The position numbers were made by a program, and so were the translations under genes. From assembly GCF_015711605.1 (NCBI RefSeq), contig NZ_JABTEZ010000001.1, positions 586,001 through 650,000 of the forward strand: 64,000 nt of DNA. The letters run 5' to 3'. Shown piece after piece: positions 44,554 to 53,084 of this stretch. Under the pieces are notes generated by a model. It was not told where the DNA came from and ran no database searches. It was given only the letters and a program-made list of their open reading frames with translations. Source of the DNA: Planomonospora sp. ID67723 (GTDB taxonomy: Bacteria; Actinomycetota; Actinomycetes; Streptosporangiales; Streptosporangiaceae). Position 1 is the stretch's first letter; the number at the start of each line of letters is the position of its first letter.

Positions 44554-46000
44554 GTCCCGGCTCCAGCTTGATCGTGATGGTGGTCGGCTCGGAGTAGAAG
44601 TCCAGCGAGTGGGTGCCGCCCTCGCGCCCGATGCCGGAGAGCTTCACCCCGCCGAACGGGGTGCGCAGGTCCCGCAGGTACCAGGTGTTGACCCAGACCA
44701 GGCCCGTCTCCAGGGACTGGGCGACCCGGTGGGCGCGGCCGAGCGAGGACGTCCAGACCGTCGCGGCCAGGCCGTACTCGCTGTCGTTGGCCAGGGCGAC
44801 CGCCTCGGCCTCGGTGTCGAACGGCGCGACGTGGCAGACCGGGCCGAAGATCTCCTCCCGGTTCACCCGGGAGTCGTGCGGCAGGCCGGTGAGCACGGTC
44901 GGTTCGACGTAGTAGCCGCCGTCGCGCTCGTCCCCGAAGCGCGGCGCCCCGCCTCCCGCGTGGATCTCGGCGCCCTCGTCCCCGGCCAGCGCGTAGTAGG
45001 ACAGCACCTTGTCCCGGTGCTCCGCCGAGATCATCGGCATCATCACGGTGTCCTCGTCCTCGGGGCGGCCGAAGGCCAGCTCGCGTGCGCGCCCGGCCAG
45101 CCGCGCGACGAACTCCGCGAAGACCGGCCGCTCCACGTAGAGCCGCTCGGTGCACAGGCAGACCTGGCCGCCGTTGGTGAACACCGACCGCACGCAGCCC
45201 TCCACGGCCGCGTCCAGGTCGGCGTCGGCGAAGACCAGCCCGGCGTTCTTCCCGCCCAGCTCGAACGAGACCGGCTTGACCCGGTCCGCCACCGACTTCA
45301 TGATCGACGACCCGGTACGGCTCTCGCCGGTGAAGGTGACCGCGTCCACGCCCGGGTGCTCGACCAGGAACTGGCCGGTGGAGCCGGGGCCGAAGCCGTT
45401 GACGACGTTGAGCACGCCCGGCGGGAGTCCGATCGAGGCGGCGATCCCGGCCAGCACGGCCATCGAGCCCGGTGTGTGCTCGGAGGGCTTGACCACGACG
45501 GTGTTGCCCGCGGCGAGCGCGGGACCGATCTTCCAGGTGGCCAGCAGGAACGGCAGGTTCCAGGGGACGATGACCGCGACCACGCCGAGCGGCCTGCGCA
45601 CGGTGTAGCTGAGCACGTCCGCCAGGTGGAACGCGCTGTCCGGGCGCTGCGCGGCGATCTCGGCGAAGGAGCGGAAGTTGGCCGCGCCGCGGGGGATGTC
45701 CAGGGTGCGGGTCTGCGTGACCGACTTCCCGGTGTCCGCGATTTCCGCGGCGACCAGGTCCTCGAACCGCTCCTCGATCGCGTCGCCGAGCCGGCGCGTC
45801 CAGGCGGCCCGCTCGGCCGCCGGCAGCGCCGCCCAGCCGGGCAGGGCCGCGCGGGCGGCGGCGACCGCCCGGTCCACGACGTCCCGGTCCGCCTCGTGAA
45901 CCCGGTAGATCTGGCGCCCGGTCACCGGGTCGCAGGCGGCGAACGTCGCGCCCTCGGCGACCGGCACCCCACCGATGAAGTGGGTGACCTGGTCAGGCAA
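44546..46000 (-). CDS. 2-aminomuconate / 2-hydroxymuconate semialdehyde dehydrogenase
   Basis: A 484-residue aldehyde dehydrogenase. [32 protein letters not shown] binds NAD; Glu in [19 protein letters not shown] and Cys in [15 protein letters not shown] are catalytic. Operon context assigns aminomuconate semialdehyde as the substrate. I use a TTG start at 46000 because AGGAG lies five bases upstream and homology begins at once ([10 protein letters not shown]). It is the first gene of the nine-gene operon. Confidence 0.93.
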   Translation of the reverse strand: MPDQVTHFIGGVPVAEGATFAACDPVTGRQIYRVHEADRDVVDRAVAAARAALPGWAALPAAERAAWTRRLGDAIEERFEDLVAAEIADTGKSVTQTRTLDIPRGAANFRSFAEIAAQRPDSAFHLADVLSYTVRRPLGVVAVIVPWNLPFLLATWKIGPALAAGNTVVVKPSEHTPGSMAVLAGIAASIGLPPGVLNVVNGFGPGSTGQFLVEHPGVDAVTFTGESRTGSSIMKSVADRVKPVSFELGGKNAGLVFADADLDAAVEGCVRSVFTNGGQVCLCTERLYVERPVFAEFVARLAGRARELAFGRPEDEDTVMMPMISAEHRDKVLSYYALAGDEGAEIHAGGGAPRFGDERDGGYYVEPTVLTGLPHDSRVNREEIFGPVCHVAPFDTEAEAVALANDSEYGLAATVWTSSLGRAHRVAQSLETGLVWVNTWYLRDLRTPFGGVKLSGIGREGGTHSLDFYSEPTTITIKLEPGHD

Positions 46001-46026
46001 GGCTTCTCCTCGAAAAGAACCGCTCC

Positions 46027-46052
46027 GGCTCGTTACATACGGGTATAGAGCC
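46027..46052. promoter_or_regulatory. Candidate IclR operator
   Basis: An interrupted inverted repeat: GGCTC at 46027-46031 with GAGCC at 46048-46052, plus inner TAC/GTA. It sits in the 73-bp gap between the divergent dehydrogenase and IclR genes, so it must overlap at least one promoter. Confidence 0.5.
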
Positions 46053-46073
46053 GCAAGCCGCCGATGGGCAACA

Positions 46074-46847
46074 ATGCGTTCCGTGCCACGGAACCCCGAC
46101 CGTCTCTCGATGCTGGAGAAGTCCTGGCTCGTGCTGGACGCGTTCCGCCCCACGGGAGGACCGCTCCGCCTGGCCGACGTCGCCGAGCGCTGTCATCTTC
46201 CCAAGACCACCGCCTTCCGCCTGCTCACCGAGCTCACCGCGATCGGCGCGGTCGCCCGCCGCCAGGACGGCTACTACCTCGGCCGCAGGCTCTTCGAGCT
46301 CGGTTGCATCGTCCCCCTGGAGCGCGATCTCCGCCATGCCGCGCTGCCGTTCATGCACGACCTGTACGAGGCGACCCACGAGACCGTGCACCTCGGCGTG
46401 CGTGACGGCCTCGACGTCGTCTACGTGGAGAAGATCCGCGGCCAGGAGGCCTTCGCCCTGCCCTCCCGGGTCGGCGGCCGGCTTCCCCTCACCTGCACCG
46501 GGATCGGCAAGGCCCTGCTCGCCTACGCGGGCCCCGACCTCATCGAGGAGGTCCTCGGCCGGCCGCTGCGCCGCCTGACCCCGCACTCGATCGTCGACCC
46601 CCGGCGGCTGGAGGAGGCCATCGGCCAGATCCAGGCGGCGGGGCTGGCCTACGAACGCGAGGAGGCGCAAATCGGCGGCGCCTGCATCGCGGCCCCGGTG
46701 TTCCACGAGGGAGCCGCGGTGGCGGCCCTGTCCGTCTCGGTCCCCCTGCCCCGCTTCCACCCCACCCGCCTGGCCCCCGCCGTCAAGGCCGCCGCCCTGG
46801 GCATCTCCCGCGCCCTGTCCCGCCCCTTCCCGGCCGGTCCCGTCTGA
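46074..46847 (+). CDS. IclR-family regulator of the kynurenine operon
   Basis: A 257-residue regulator. The winged HTH covers about residues 14-75 (LRLADVAERCHLPKTTAFRLLTELTAIGAVARRQDGYYLG). The C-terminal GAF-like effector domain carries ETVHLGVRDGLDVVYVEKIRG, LPLTCTGIGKALLAY and a YEREEAQIGGACIAAPVF signature. Divergent from the nine-gene operon across 73 bp, so it very likely controls it with a kynurenine-pathway acid as ligand. The start is uncertain: ATG 46074, or GTG 46083. Confidence 0.92.
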   Translation: MRSVPRNPDRLSMLEKSWLVLDAFRPTGGPLRLADVAERCHLPKTTAFRLLTELTAIGAVARRQDGYYLGRRLFELGCIVPLERDLRHAALPFMHDLYEATHETVHLGVRDGLDVVYVEKIRGQEAFALPSRVGGRLPLTCTGIGKALLAYAGPDLIEEVLGRPLRRLTPHSIVDPRRLEEAIGQIQAAGLAYEREEAQIGGACIAAPVFHEGAAVAALSVSVPLPRFHPTRLAPAVKAAALGISRALSRPFPAGPV

Positions 46848-47020
46848 CCCGGACGGCCGCGCCGGACGCCGGGGGCCCGGAGCGCGCCGCCGGTCGGGGT
46901 GCGGGCATCCCGCGCGGGTGTTCACCGACCGGCCGGGACCTTACCCGAAAGCTAGGTTCTTGTGGTCCGCAAGGCTCCGCGCGCCTCTCATGCCGTCTGC
47001 CGTACCGGCATCATTGCCTC

Positions 47021-47539
47021 ATGGAGCAGGCGTGGGACATATGGGGAGATGTCGTTATAGCGGCTGTTCTGGCCGTTCCGCCGGCCATACTGGCCGCCGC
47101 CCTCCTGGCCCGCCACCGCACCCGCACCGGCCACCCCACCCCGACCCGTACGGCCGCCGCCGACGTGGCCGTCGTGGCCGGCACCGCCCCCTGGATCTGG
47201 ATGATCCTCACCCCGGGAACCACCCAGGGAGTGAACCTCGTCCCCCTGCTCGACCTGTTCGACCAGCTCGCACTGATGTCACCCGAGGGAGCGTTCGTGC
47301 AGGTCGGAGGCAATCTCCTGGTCCTCGCCGCGCTCGGCGCCATGCTTCCGGTCCGCTCGCCGCGCCTGGCCTCGCTCGGCGCGGTCGCCTGCGCGGCGGC
47401 GGCCGTCTCGCTCACCGTCGAGGTCCTCCAGTACGGCCTCGGCCTGGGCCGGGTCAGCTCCGTCGACGACGTGATCCTCAATACGGCGGGAGCCGTCCTC
47501 GCGGCACTCGTCACTCGCCGCTGGTGGGCCCGTCAATAG
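47021..47539 (+). CDS. VanZ-family membrane protein
   Basis: A 172-residue protein with four to five membrane helices. The VanZ signature is near the end: SLTVEVLQYGLGLGRVSSVDDVILNTAGAVLAA. VanZ of enterococci raises teicoplanin resistance by an unknown route; most actinobacterial relatives are uncharacterised. Preceded by 170 bp with no gene. Confidence 0.9.
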   Translation: MEQAWDIWGDVVIAAVLAVPPAILAAALLARHRTRTGHPTPTRTAAADVAVVAGTAPWIWMILTPGTTQGVNLVPLLDLFDQLALMSPEGAFVQVGGNLLVLAALGAMLPVRSPRLASLGAVACAAAAVSLTVEVLQYGLGLGRVSSVDDVILNTAGAVLAALVTRRWWARQ

Positions 47540-47712
47540 CGGCCGGGATCGTTCCATAGTTACGGACCGAGAGAACTCTCGAAGATCACCACAAAGGCAC
47601 GATCCTCTCAAAGGAAGCACGGGACCAACCTCTGTATCTGTGCGATCGTGGACAAGGCGGGGCAAGTTCTCTGGAGACGCCAAACCCGGTTGGTGACAGA
47701 GGGTGATTAAAC

Positions 47713-48465
47713 GTGCAGCAGTCCCCGGTACCTCCCGAGACCCCGATCTATCGGCGCATCGCCGACGGGCTCCGCGAAGCGATCCTGTCCGGCGAACTCC
47801 GAGACGGGGATCGGCTTCCGGGCGAGAACGCCCTCATGGCGCAGTACGGCGTGGCCCGTGCGACCGCCAGGCAGGCGCTCTCGGTGCTCATCAACGAAGG
47901 GCTGGCCGTACCCAAACGCGGCTCGGGAGTCTACGTCCGGCAGTTCCGGCCCATCCGGCGGCACGGCTCGCGGCGGCTCGCGCAGGGACACTGGGGCGGA
48001 GGGCAGGCCATCTGGGACGCCGACACCCGCGGTCGGCCGTACACCGTGGACGAGGTCCAGATCGGCAGGGAGCCCGCCGACGACGACGTCGCCCGGGTGC
48101 TGGGCAGCGCCGAGGTCTGGGTGCGGCGGCGGCGCTATTCGGTGGACGGGCGGCCGGTTCAGCTCTCAGTCTCCCACTTTCCCGCCGAACTGGTCGAGGG
48201 CACCGCGATCACACGGGAGGACACCGGCCCGGGCGGCGCCTACGCACGCCTGGGCGATCTCGGCCACGCCCCGGCGCACTTCACCGAAGAGCTGCGCGCC
48301 CGCATGCCCCATCCCCATGAGACGGTCCTGCTCGACCTGCCGGCGGGCACACCGGTCATATCGATCATGCGAACGGCCTACACCGCGAACGGCGCTCCCG
48401 TCGAGGTCAACGAGATGATCCTCGACGCCGCCTCATATGTACTTCAGTACGACTTCGACGCATAG
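47713..48465 (+). CDS. GntR-family (HutC-type) regulator
   Basis: A 250-residue regulator. N-terminal winged HTH: IYRRIADGLREAILSGELRDGDRLPGENALMAQYGVARATARQALSVLINEGLAVPKRGSGVYV. The C-terminal UTRA domain runs to the end (YTVDEVQIGREPADDDVARVLG, VISIMRTAYTANGAPVEVNEMIL). GTG start. The next gene is a 72-residue protein 126 bp downstream, a pairing seen in several actinobacteria. Confidence 0.92.
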   Translation: MQQSPVPPETPIYRRIADGLREAILSGELRDGDRLPGENALMAQYGVARATARQALSVLINEGLAVPKRGSGVYVRQFRPIRRHGSRRLAQGHWGGGQAIWDADTRGRPYTVDEVQIGREPADDDVARVLGSAEVWVRRRRYSVDGRPVQLSVSHFPAELVEGTAITREDTGPGGAYARLGDLGHAPAHFTEELRARMPHPHETVLLDLPAGTPVISIMRTAYTANGAPVEVNEMILDAASYVLQYDFDA

Positions 48466-48591
48466 ATCAAGGGCATTCGTCAACCGATAGGTTGACCTGA
48501 CCCTTAAGATCATTGATTTCTCTAGAGAGGTGCCTCACCTTCAGAAGTGGAACGTCACAGCGACGGCCCTGGGCGCGGGGAAGGTGCGTGG

Positions 48592-48810
48592 ATGTCTTTC
48601 GACCGGCATCTGGCGGAGATAGCCCGGGAGTTTCCCGACTGGACGATCTGGCGGAGCGACGCGGGCCGGTGGTGGGCGACCCGGCACCACCCGCTGACCT
48701 CCACCCAGCGTGAGGCCGGCTGCGCGATGACCGTCGACGCGGACGACCCCGAAGGGCTGCGTGAGCAGCTGCGGGACCAGGGGGAGCGTTTCGACGGAGC
48801 GGTCTCCTGA
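48592..48810 (+). CDS. Small conserved protein downstream of GntR
   Basis: A 72-residue protein: FDRHLAEIAREFPDWTIWRSDAGRWWATRHHPLTS then an acidic C-terminal helix (ADDPEGLREQLRDQGERFD). Trp-rich, no Cys pair, no known function. Similar small proteins occur beside GntR or XRE regulators in Streptosporangiales and streptomycetes. GGGGAAGG precedes the ATG. Confidence 0.72.
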   Translation: MSFDRHLAEIAREFPDWTIWRSDAGRWWATRHHPLTSTQREAGCAMTVDADDPEGLREQLRDQGERFDGAVS

Positions 48811-48871
48811 GGACCGCCCGGTGCCGGGTCCGCGTTCACGCGGCCCCGGCGCCGGGCCTCCAAGCGCGGAG

Positions 48872-48897
48872 GCCTCCGACCCATCGGGGGCGGAGGC
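48872..48897. terminator. Hairpin between convergent genes
   Basis: GCCTCCG (48872-48878) pairs with CGGAGGC (48891-48897), and an inner CCC/GGG extends the stem after one mismatch. It lies between the 72-residue gene and the coiled-coil gene. Confidence 0.55.
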
Positions 48898-48962
48898 TTC
48901 CGCTCGTTCGCGCGACCGCCCGCTCGTGTGACGTCACCCACCGCCGGTCGCCGGGACACCGA

Positions 48963-50054
48963 TCACTTGCGGGCGGCGAGCTCCTCTTCGTCCTCGCGGA
49001 CCCTCTTGAGGTTCGCCTCGGCGCCGTCGGAGACCACGACGCGGTTCTCGGCGGCGGGGGACGGCTCCTCGTCTTCGTCCTCCTCCACGATCACCCGGAC
49101 GGACTCGACGTCGGGGCCGTTCTGCGGGACGGGCTCGATGGCCGCCTGGACGGGGCTCGCGGCGGGAACCTGGGCGGGGCTCGCGGGGGGCAGGACCGCG
49201 TTCTCGTCGATCAGGGCTCCGGCGGCGTTCTCCCGGTGGATCAGGTCGCCGAGGACCGCTCCCATCTCGTTGAGGCGGCGCATCACCTCACGGTGGGTCT
49301 CGGTGAGGTAGGCGACGCGCCGGCCCGTGCTCTCGTCCAGGACCGCGGCGCGCTGCTGGGCGGAGGTCAGCGTGGTGTGCGCCTCGGTGTTGGCGGAGGA
49401 GAGGGTCGACTCCGCCTCGGCGCGGGCGGAGGTCAGCGTGGACTCGGCCTCGGCACGCGCACCCTCGATCGTCTGCTCGGCCTGGTGCCTGGCGGAGGCG
49501 AGCGTCTGCTCCGCCTCCGTGCGGGCGCTCCGCAGGGTCTCCTCGGCCTCGGCGCGGGCCGCGTTGAGCTTCTCCTCGGCGTCGTTGCCCGCCTGGGCCA
49601 GCATGTGCTCGGCGGTGGCGGTGGCCTCGCCGACCCTGCGCTCGGCCTCCTGCTGCGCGGCGGTCAGGATCCCCTCGGCGCGCTCGCGGGCCGAGGTGAC
49701 CAGGCGCTCGGCCTCGGCCGCGGCCTCGTCCCGGAGCCGGTGGGCCTCGGCCTCGGCGACCTCGCGCTTCGCCGACGCCTCCTCCTCTCCCAGCTTCAGG
49801 ATCTGGCTGAGCCGCTGGCCGAGCTCGTCGTAGTCCTGAGGGGCCTCGGAGAGCCTGCGGCGGGCCTCGGCGAGCTCCAGCCTTCCCTGCTCGGCCTGGT
49901 CGATGGAGCGTGCGACCCGCTCCTCCAGCTCACGGATCTGGTTGCGCGTCCGGATCATGTAGTCGTGGACCTGACGGCGGCTGTAGCCACGCATGACGAC
50001 CTCGAACGAGTCCTCATGCATCAGGTCGGGAAAGCTCTCGTGCTGGTTCGTCAT
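48963..50054 (-). CDS. DivIVA-like coiled-coil protein with 11-residue repeats
   Basis: A 363-residue cytoskeletal-type protein. Residues 10-65 resemble the DivIVA N-terminus (DSFEVVMRGYSRRQVHDYMIRTRNQIRELEERV). Residues 100-231 are twelve uninterrupted hendecads with pattern A-x-x-x-A-E-x-x-L-x-x, the last six nearly identical (ARAEAESTLTS type). After a helix with a conserved VLDESTGRRVAYLTETHREVMRRL comes a Pro/Ala linker and a very acidic segment. It resembles actinobacterial Scy/FilP and other polar-growth scaffolds, though shorter. Monocistronic, divergent from the carbonic anhydrase gene. Confidence 0.87.
   Translation of the reverse strand: MTNQHESFPDLMHEDSFEVVMRGYSRRQVHDYMIRTRNQIRELEERVARSIDQAEQGRLELAEARRRLSEAPQDYDELGQRLSQILKLGEEEASAKREVAEAEAHRLRDEAAAEAERLVTSARERAEGILTAAQQEAERRVGEATATAEHMLAQAGNDAEEKLNAARAEAEETLRSARTEAEQTLASARHQAEQTIEGARAEAESTLTSARAEAESTLSSANTEAHTTLTSAQQRAAVLDESTGRRVAYLTETHREVMRRLNEMGAVLGDLIHRENAAGALIDENAVLPPASPAQVPAASPVQAAIEPVPQNGPDVESVRVIVEEDEDEEPSPAAENRVVVSDGAEANLKRVREDEEELAARK
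49362..49757 (-). repeat. Twelve 33-bp (hendecad) coding repeats
   Basis: The stretch coding for residues 100-231 of the coiled-coil protein is a 33-bp periodic sequence. Conservation is highest at 49362-49559, which suggests recent unit duplication there. Confidence 0.8.
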
Positions 50055-50194
50055 AGCGGCTGCCCGTGAGGTCGTGTGGCGGGAAAGGAGACGTCAGGAG
50101 ACGACTTTGCTGCCATCCATCCGAGACCGCAACCGGAATGCGCGACCTGCTTGCGGAAATATCGGGCAGGCTCACTCCCCGTAACATGCTCCGC

Positions 50195-50737
50195 ATGAGC
50201 ATCGCCCCCTACGTTGCCGCTCTCGATGACGGCGCGTCTCCAGATATCCACCCGGAAGCATACGTAGCGCCCGGCGCAGTCGTCGTCGGGCGTGTACGGC
50301 TGGGCCGCTCGGCCAGCGTCTGGTACGGCTCGGTCCTGCGCGGCGACGACGAGGCCGTCGAGGTCGGCGAGGAGTGCAACGTCCAGGACCTGTGCTGCCT
50401 GCACGCCGACCCGGGCCAGCCCGCCGTCCTGGAGCCCAGGGTCAGCCTCGGTCACAAGGCCATGGTGCACGGCGCCCACGTGGAGACCGGGGCGCTCGTG
50501 GGCATCGGCGCGATCGTGCTGGGCGGGGCGCGCATCGGCGCGGGATCGCTGATCGCCGCCGGCGCCCTGGTGGCCCCGGGCAAGCGGATCCCGGCGGGAG
50601 TGCTCGTCGCCGGCGTCCCCGGGAAGATCGTCCGTGAGCTCACCGACGACGACCGGGCCTCCTTCGCACGCACCCCCGACAACTACATGGCCAAGGCCGC
50701 CCGCCACCGCGCCGCGACGCCCGTGCCGCCGGCCTGA
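50195..50737 (+). CDS. Gamma-type carbonic anhydrase family protein
   Basis: A 180-residue left-handed beta-helix (hexapeptide repeats from about 20 to 150). Metal ligands are at CLHADPGQP and GHKAMVHGAHV, the three His expected for gamma-carbonic anhydrases. Family members are active or degenerate anhydrases, or ferripyochelin-binding-like proteins. The ATG at 50195 is internal to a longer open frame and starts the conserved region. Confidence 0.92.
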   Translation: MSIAPYVAALDDGASPDIHPEAYVAPGAVVVGRVRLGRSASVWYGSVLRGDDEAVEVGEECNVQDLCCLHADPGQPAVLEPRVSLGHKAMVHGAHVETGALVGIGAIVLGGARIGAGSLIAAGALVAPGKRIPAGVLVAGVPGKIVRELTDDDRASFARTPDNYMAKAARHRAATPVPPA

Positions 50738-50769
50738 GCGCCTCCGCCGGCCGGGAGGCGTCGTCGTCC

Positions 50770-50813
50770 GGGCCCCGCGCCGCCTGGACGCCTCCGTCGG
50801 CGGCGCGGGGCCC
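50770..50813 (+). terminator. Terminator of the carbonic anhydrase gene
   Basis: A perfect 13-bp inverted repeat (50770-50782 with 50801-50813, 18-nt loop) follows the stop. A second 8-bp hairpin (50811-50818 with 50822-50829) partly overlaps it, so the two are alternative folds. Confidence 0.75.
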
Positions 50814-50862
50814 GTCCGCACCGGACGGGGCCGTCCGTCGTTCCCCGCCCGCGGACGGGGCC

Positions 50863-52281
50863 GTGAGTAACATGACCGCCGTGCGGCAGTGGGACGGTTT
50901 CGACGCCATCGAGAGCGACGTGCGCGCCATGGTCGCCGACCCCCGGTGGCCGGCTCTTCCGCTGTCCGCGCGCGCCCACGCCGTCGCCCTGCGCATGCTG
51001 GCCACGCCGGACGGCGGGCGGTGGCTGTTCGGCGCGCACGCCCGGTGGTACCGGCAGGACCCCGCCGACGGCCGCTGGCAGCTCTCCCCGCCCCCCGCGG
51101 ACACGGGCCTCCGCGCCGCGGCCCACGTCGTACACGCCACCTCCGTGGTCCTTCCGCACCTGGTGCCGGCCGGCCCCGACTTCACCGCGGACCGCGGGTC
51201 GGTCCAGGGGTTCGTCGGCCCGGACGTGCCGCAGGAGGTCACCGAACGGGTCCGCGCGCTGGTCGTCTCCCAGCGCGGCAGGCGCCGGGAGGACTTCCCG
51301 CTGCACGGCGCGTTCGCCGAGGTCTTCGCCGGGGAGGTCGCCAGCCCGATCGCCGCGATCTGGGGCACGCTCATGTGGTGCGCCTACGCCCCGGCCTTCG
51401 ACGGCAACGAGGTGCTGCTGTCGATGTTCGGGGAGTTCCTGGCCCGCCCGCTCCCGGGTGACGAGTGGGTCCGCTGGCTCCCCCCGGTCCCCCTCGACGA
51501 CCTGGCCGCCCTGTACGGCGAGCGGGTCAGGGCGGGCCATCCCGAGGCGGGGCGGCGGCTGGTCGCGCTGATGGCCGACACCGCCCACGCCGTCCGCGAC
51601 GACCCCCGGTTCCGGCCACGGGCCGACGCGCTGCCCGCGATGCTCGCACCGGTCCTCCAGCGGACCGGGCAGGACGTCCCCGCCGCCCACCGGGACGACG
51701 AGGCGGTACGGCAGGCGTGGCTGTCGCGCTGCCCGCCTCATGTGACGCTGGCCGAGTCCTCTCCCGGAGAGCACTTCCAGCACGCCGTCTACGACTTCGT
51801 GCAGGCCCTGGGCTTCCTCTCCGCCAAGGGGGCCGATCCCCGGGCGGTGGCGGCCTCGCTGCTCGCGGCCGACGTCGCGGCGCACGCCCCGCGGGCGGCC
51901 GAGCGGCTGTACGCGTGGCTGGAGCCCGAGCTCCGCCACGCCTTCCACGACGTGCTCACCGATCCCGCGCACCCGTTGCGGCGCTGCTGGCCGCGCTCCC
52001 GCGACTCCGCGTCCTCCTCGTCGGCGCCTTCCCCGGAACCCCTCGCGCCGCCCGCCGGCTCGCCCTCCACGCTGCCCTCGGCCCTGCATCCGCCGGATCG
52101 GGCGTCGGCGGCCGCGCTGCTGGGCACCGCCTACGCCACCGGGCTCGCCTGGTGCCGCCTGACCGGGACCGGGGTGCCGGAGCGGGGCTTCGCGACGGCC
52201 TCGGCGCTCGTGCACCGCCTGGCCCACGAGCGGGACGACCCCGTCCCAGGCTCATCGGAGACCTATCCGCGCCACTTCTGA
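50863..52281 (+). CDS. Large protein of unknown function
   Basis: About 472 residues, soluble, Ala/Pro/Arg-rich, with no signal peptide. Recognisable features are Trp-rich segments (GRWLFGAHARWYRQDPADGRW, GDEWVRWLPPVPL) and a low-complexity Ser/Pro-rich stretch near residues 380-405 (SASSSSAPSPEPLAPP). I do not recognise the family. Codon use is normal for the window and matches a real gene. Start GTG 50863 or ATG 50872. Confidence 0.75.
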   Translation: MSNMTAVRQWDGFDAIESDVRAMVADPRWPALPLSARAHAVALRMLATPDGGRWLFGAHARWYRQDPADGRWQLSPPPADTGLRAAAHVVHATSVVLPHLVPAGPDFTADRGSVQGFVGPDVPQEVTERVRALVVSQRGRRREDFPLHGAFAEVFAGEVASPIAAIWGTLMWCAYAPAFDGNEVLLSMFGEFLARPLPGDEWVRWLPPVPLDDLAALYGERVRAGHPEAGRRLVALMADTAHAVRDDPRFRPRADALPAMLAPVLQRTGQDVPAAHRDDEAVRQAWLSRCPPHVTLAESSPGEHFQHAVYDFVQALGFLSAKGADPRAVAASLLAADVAAHAPRAAERLYAWLEPELRHAFHDVLTDPAHPLRRCWPRSRDSASSSSAPSPEPLAPPAGSPSTLPSALHPPDRASAAALLGTAYATGLAWCRLTGTGVPERGFATASALVHRLAHERDDPVPGSSETYPRHF

Positions 52282-52514
52282 CACACCAAAGAAGACTTAA
52301 ACCACAAATCCAGTTATTTCATCCTTACTACCCCTATATCCTTCTATCCCCATCAGCGCCGGATAATTAGCTGAATTGTGATCTCCCATTCGGGAAATGA
52401 TCCTTCAGGGTGCACGGCGAGGTCGTACCGAATGGTCCCGATGGGCCATGGGCACGAAAGAACCTCCACCGTAACCTCGAAGTGGGTGTGGGCTGCGGAA
52501 GGAAGGACGACGCG

Positions 52515-52676
52515 GTGGGGCACGATGAGTTGGACCTCAGGGTCCACGACCGTGTCGCGTTGGACGAGATCGCGCTCTATGCCGAGGTGCTTACCGCCGT
52601 CGCCGACAGCGAACGGCCTCTGACCTTGGCGGAGCTCGACAACGCGCTCGGATTGAGCGCTTCGGCGACCTGCTGA
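52515..52676 (+). CDS. Small conserved actinobacterial protein
   Basis: A 53-residue acidic protein: DELDLRVHDRVALDEIALYAEVLTAVADSERPLTLAELDNALGL. Many actinomycetes encode a short protein with this LRVHDRVALDEI pattern; its function is unknown. GTG start with GGAAGGA seven bases upstream. The 230 bp before it are unusually AT-rich at 52285-52380 and hold its likely promoter. Confidence 0.75.
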   Translation: MGHDELDLRVHDRVALDEIALYAEVLTAVADSERPLTLAELDNALGLSASATC

Positions 52677-52701
52677 AGCGGTTGCGAAACCATACGAGCT
52701 A

Positions 52702-52731
52702 GTCCCGGACTCCCGCCAAGGGGTCCGGGAC
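52702..52731. terminator. Hairpin between convergent genes
   Basis: GTCCCGGAC (52702-52710) pairs with GTCCGGGAC (52723-52731), 12-nt loop, between the 53-residue gene and the CsoR-type gene. Confidence 0.75.
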
Positions 52732-52784
52732 GTGGTTCGAAAAGGCCGGTTGGTGACTAGTCATGACCGGACGGACGATCAGGA

Positions 52785-53066
52785 TCACGAACGGACGAGC
52801 CGGGCGATCGCCGCCGAGGCCTCCTTGACCTTCTCCTCCGCCTCCGGACCGCCGGTGTTGATGGCGTCGGCGACGCAGTGCCCGATGTGGTCCTCCAGCA
52901 GGCCGAGCGCCACCGCCTGGAGCGCCCGCGTCGCGGCCGACACCTGCGTCAGCACGTCGATGCAGTAGGCATCCTCTTCGACCATCCGCTGCAGGCCCCT
53001 GATCTGCCCCTCGATCCGCCGCAAACGGGTGAGATAGGCCTGCTTGTCTCCGCTGTACCCATGCAT
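52785..53066 (-). CDS. CsoR-family metal-sensing repressor
   Basis: A 93-residue all-helical repressor. Copper ligands of the CsoR type are all present: Cys35, His60 and Cys64 (AYCIDVL and EDHIGHCV), with RIEGQIRGLQRMVEED as DNA-binding helix. CsoR releases DNA on Cu(I) binding. No copper transporter is adjacent, so its targets are elsewhere or include the multicopper oxidase locus. 18 bp after the start lies the glycosyltransferase gene end, so the two are likely co-transcribed. Confidence 0.93.
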   Translation of the reverse strand: MHGYSGDKQAYLTRLRRIEGQIRGLQRMVEEDAYCIDVLTQVSAATRALQAVALGLLEDHIGHCVADAINTGGPEAEEKVKEASAAIARLVRS

Positions 53067-53084
53067 GACCCAAAGGTACCCGCG

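Noticed and set aside
45975-46073. Start of the IclR gene at 45975
   Set aside because: It would run through the divergent promoter region into the dehydrogenase gene; the HTH starts well after 46074.
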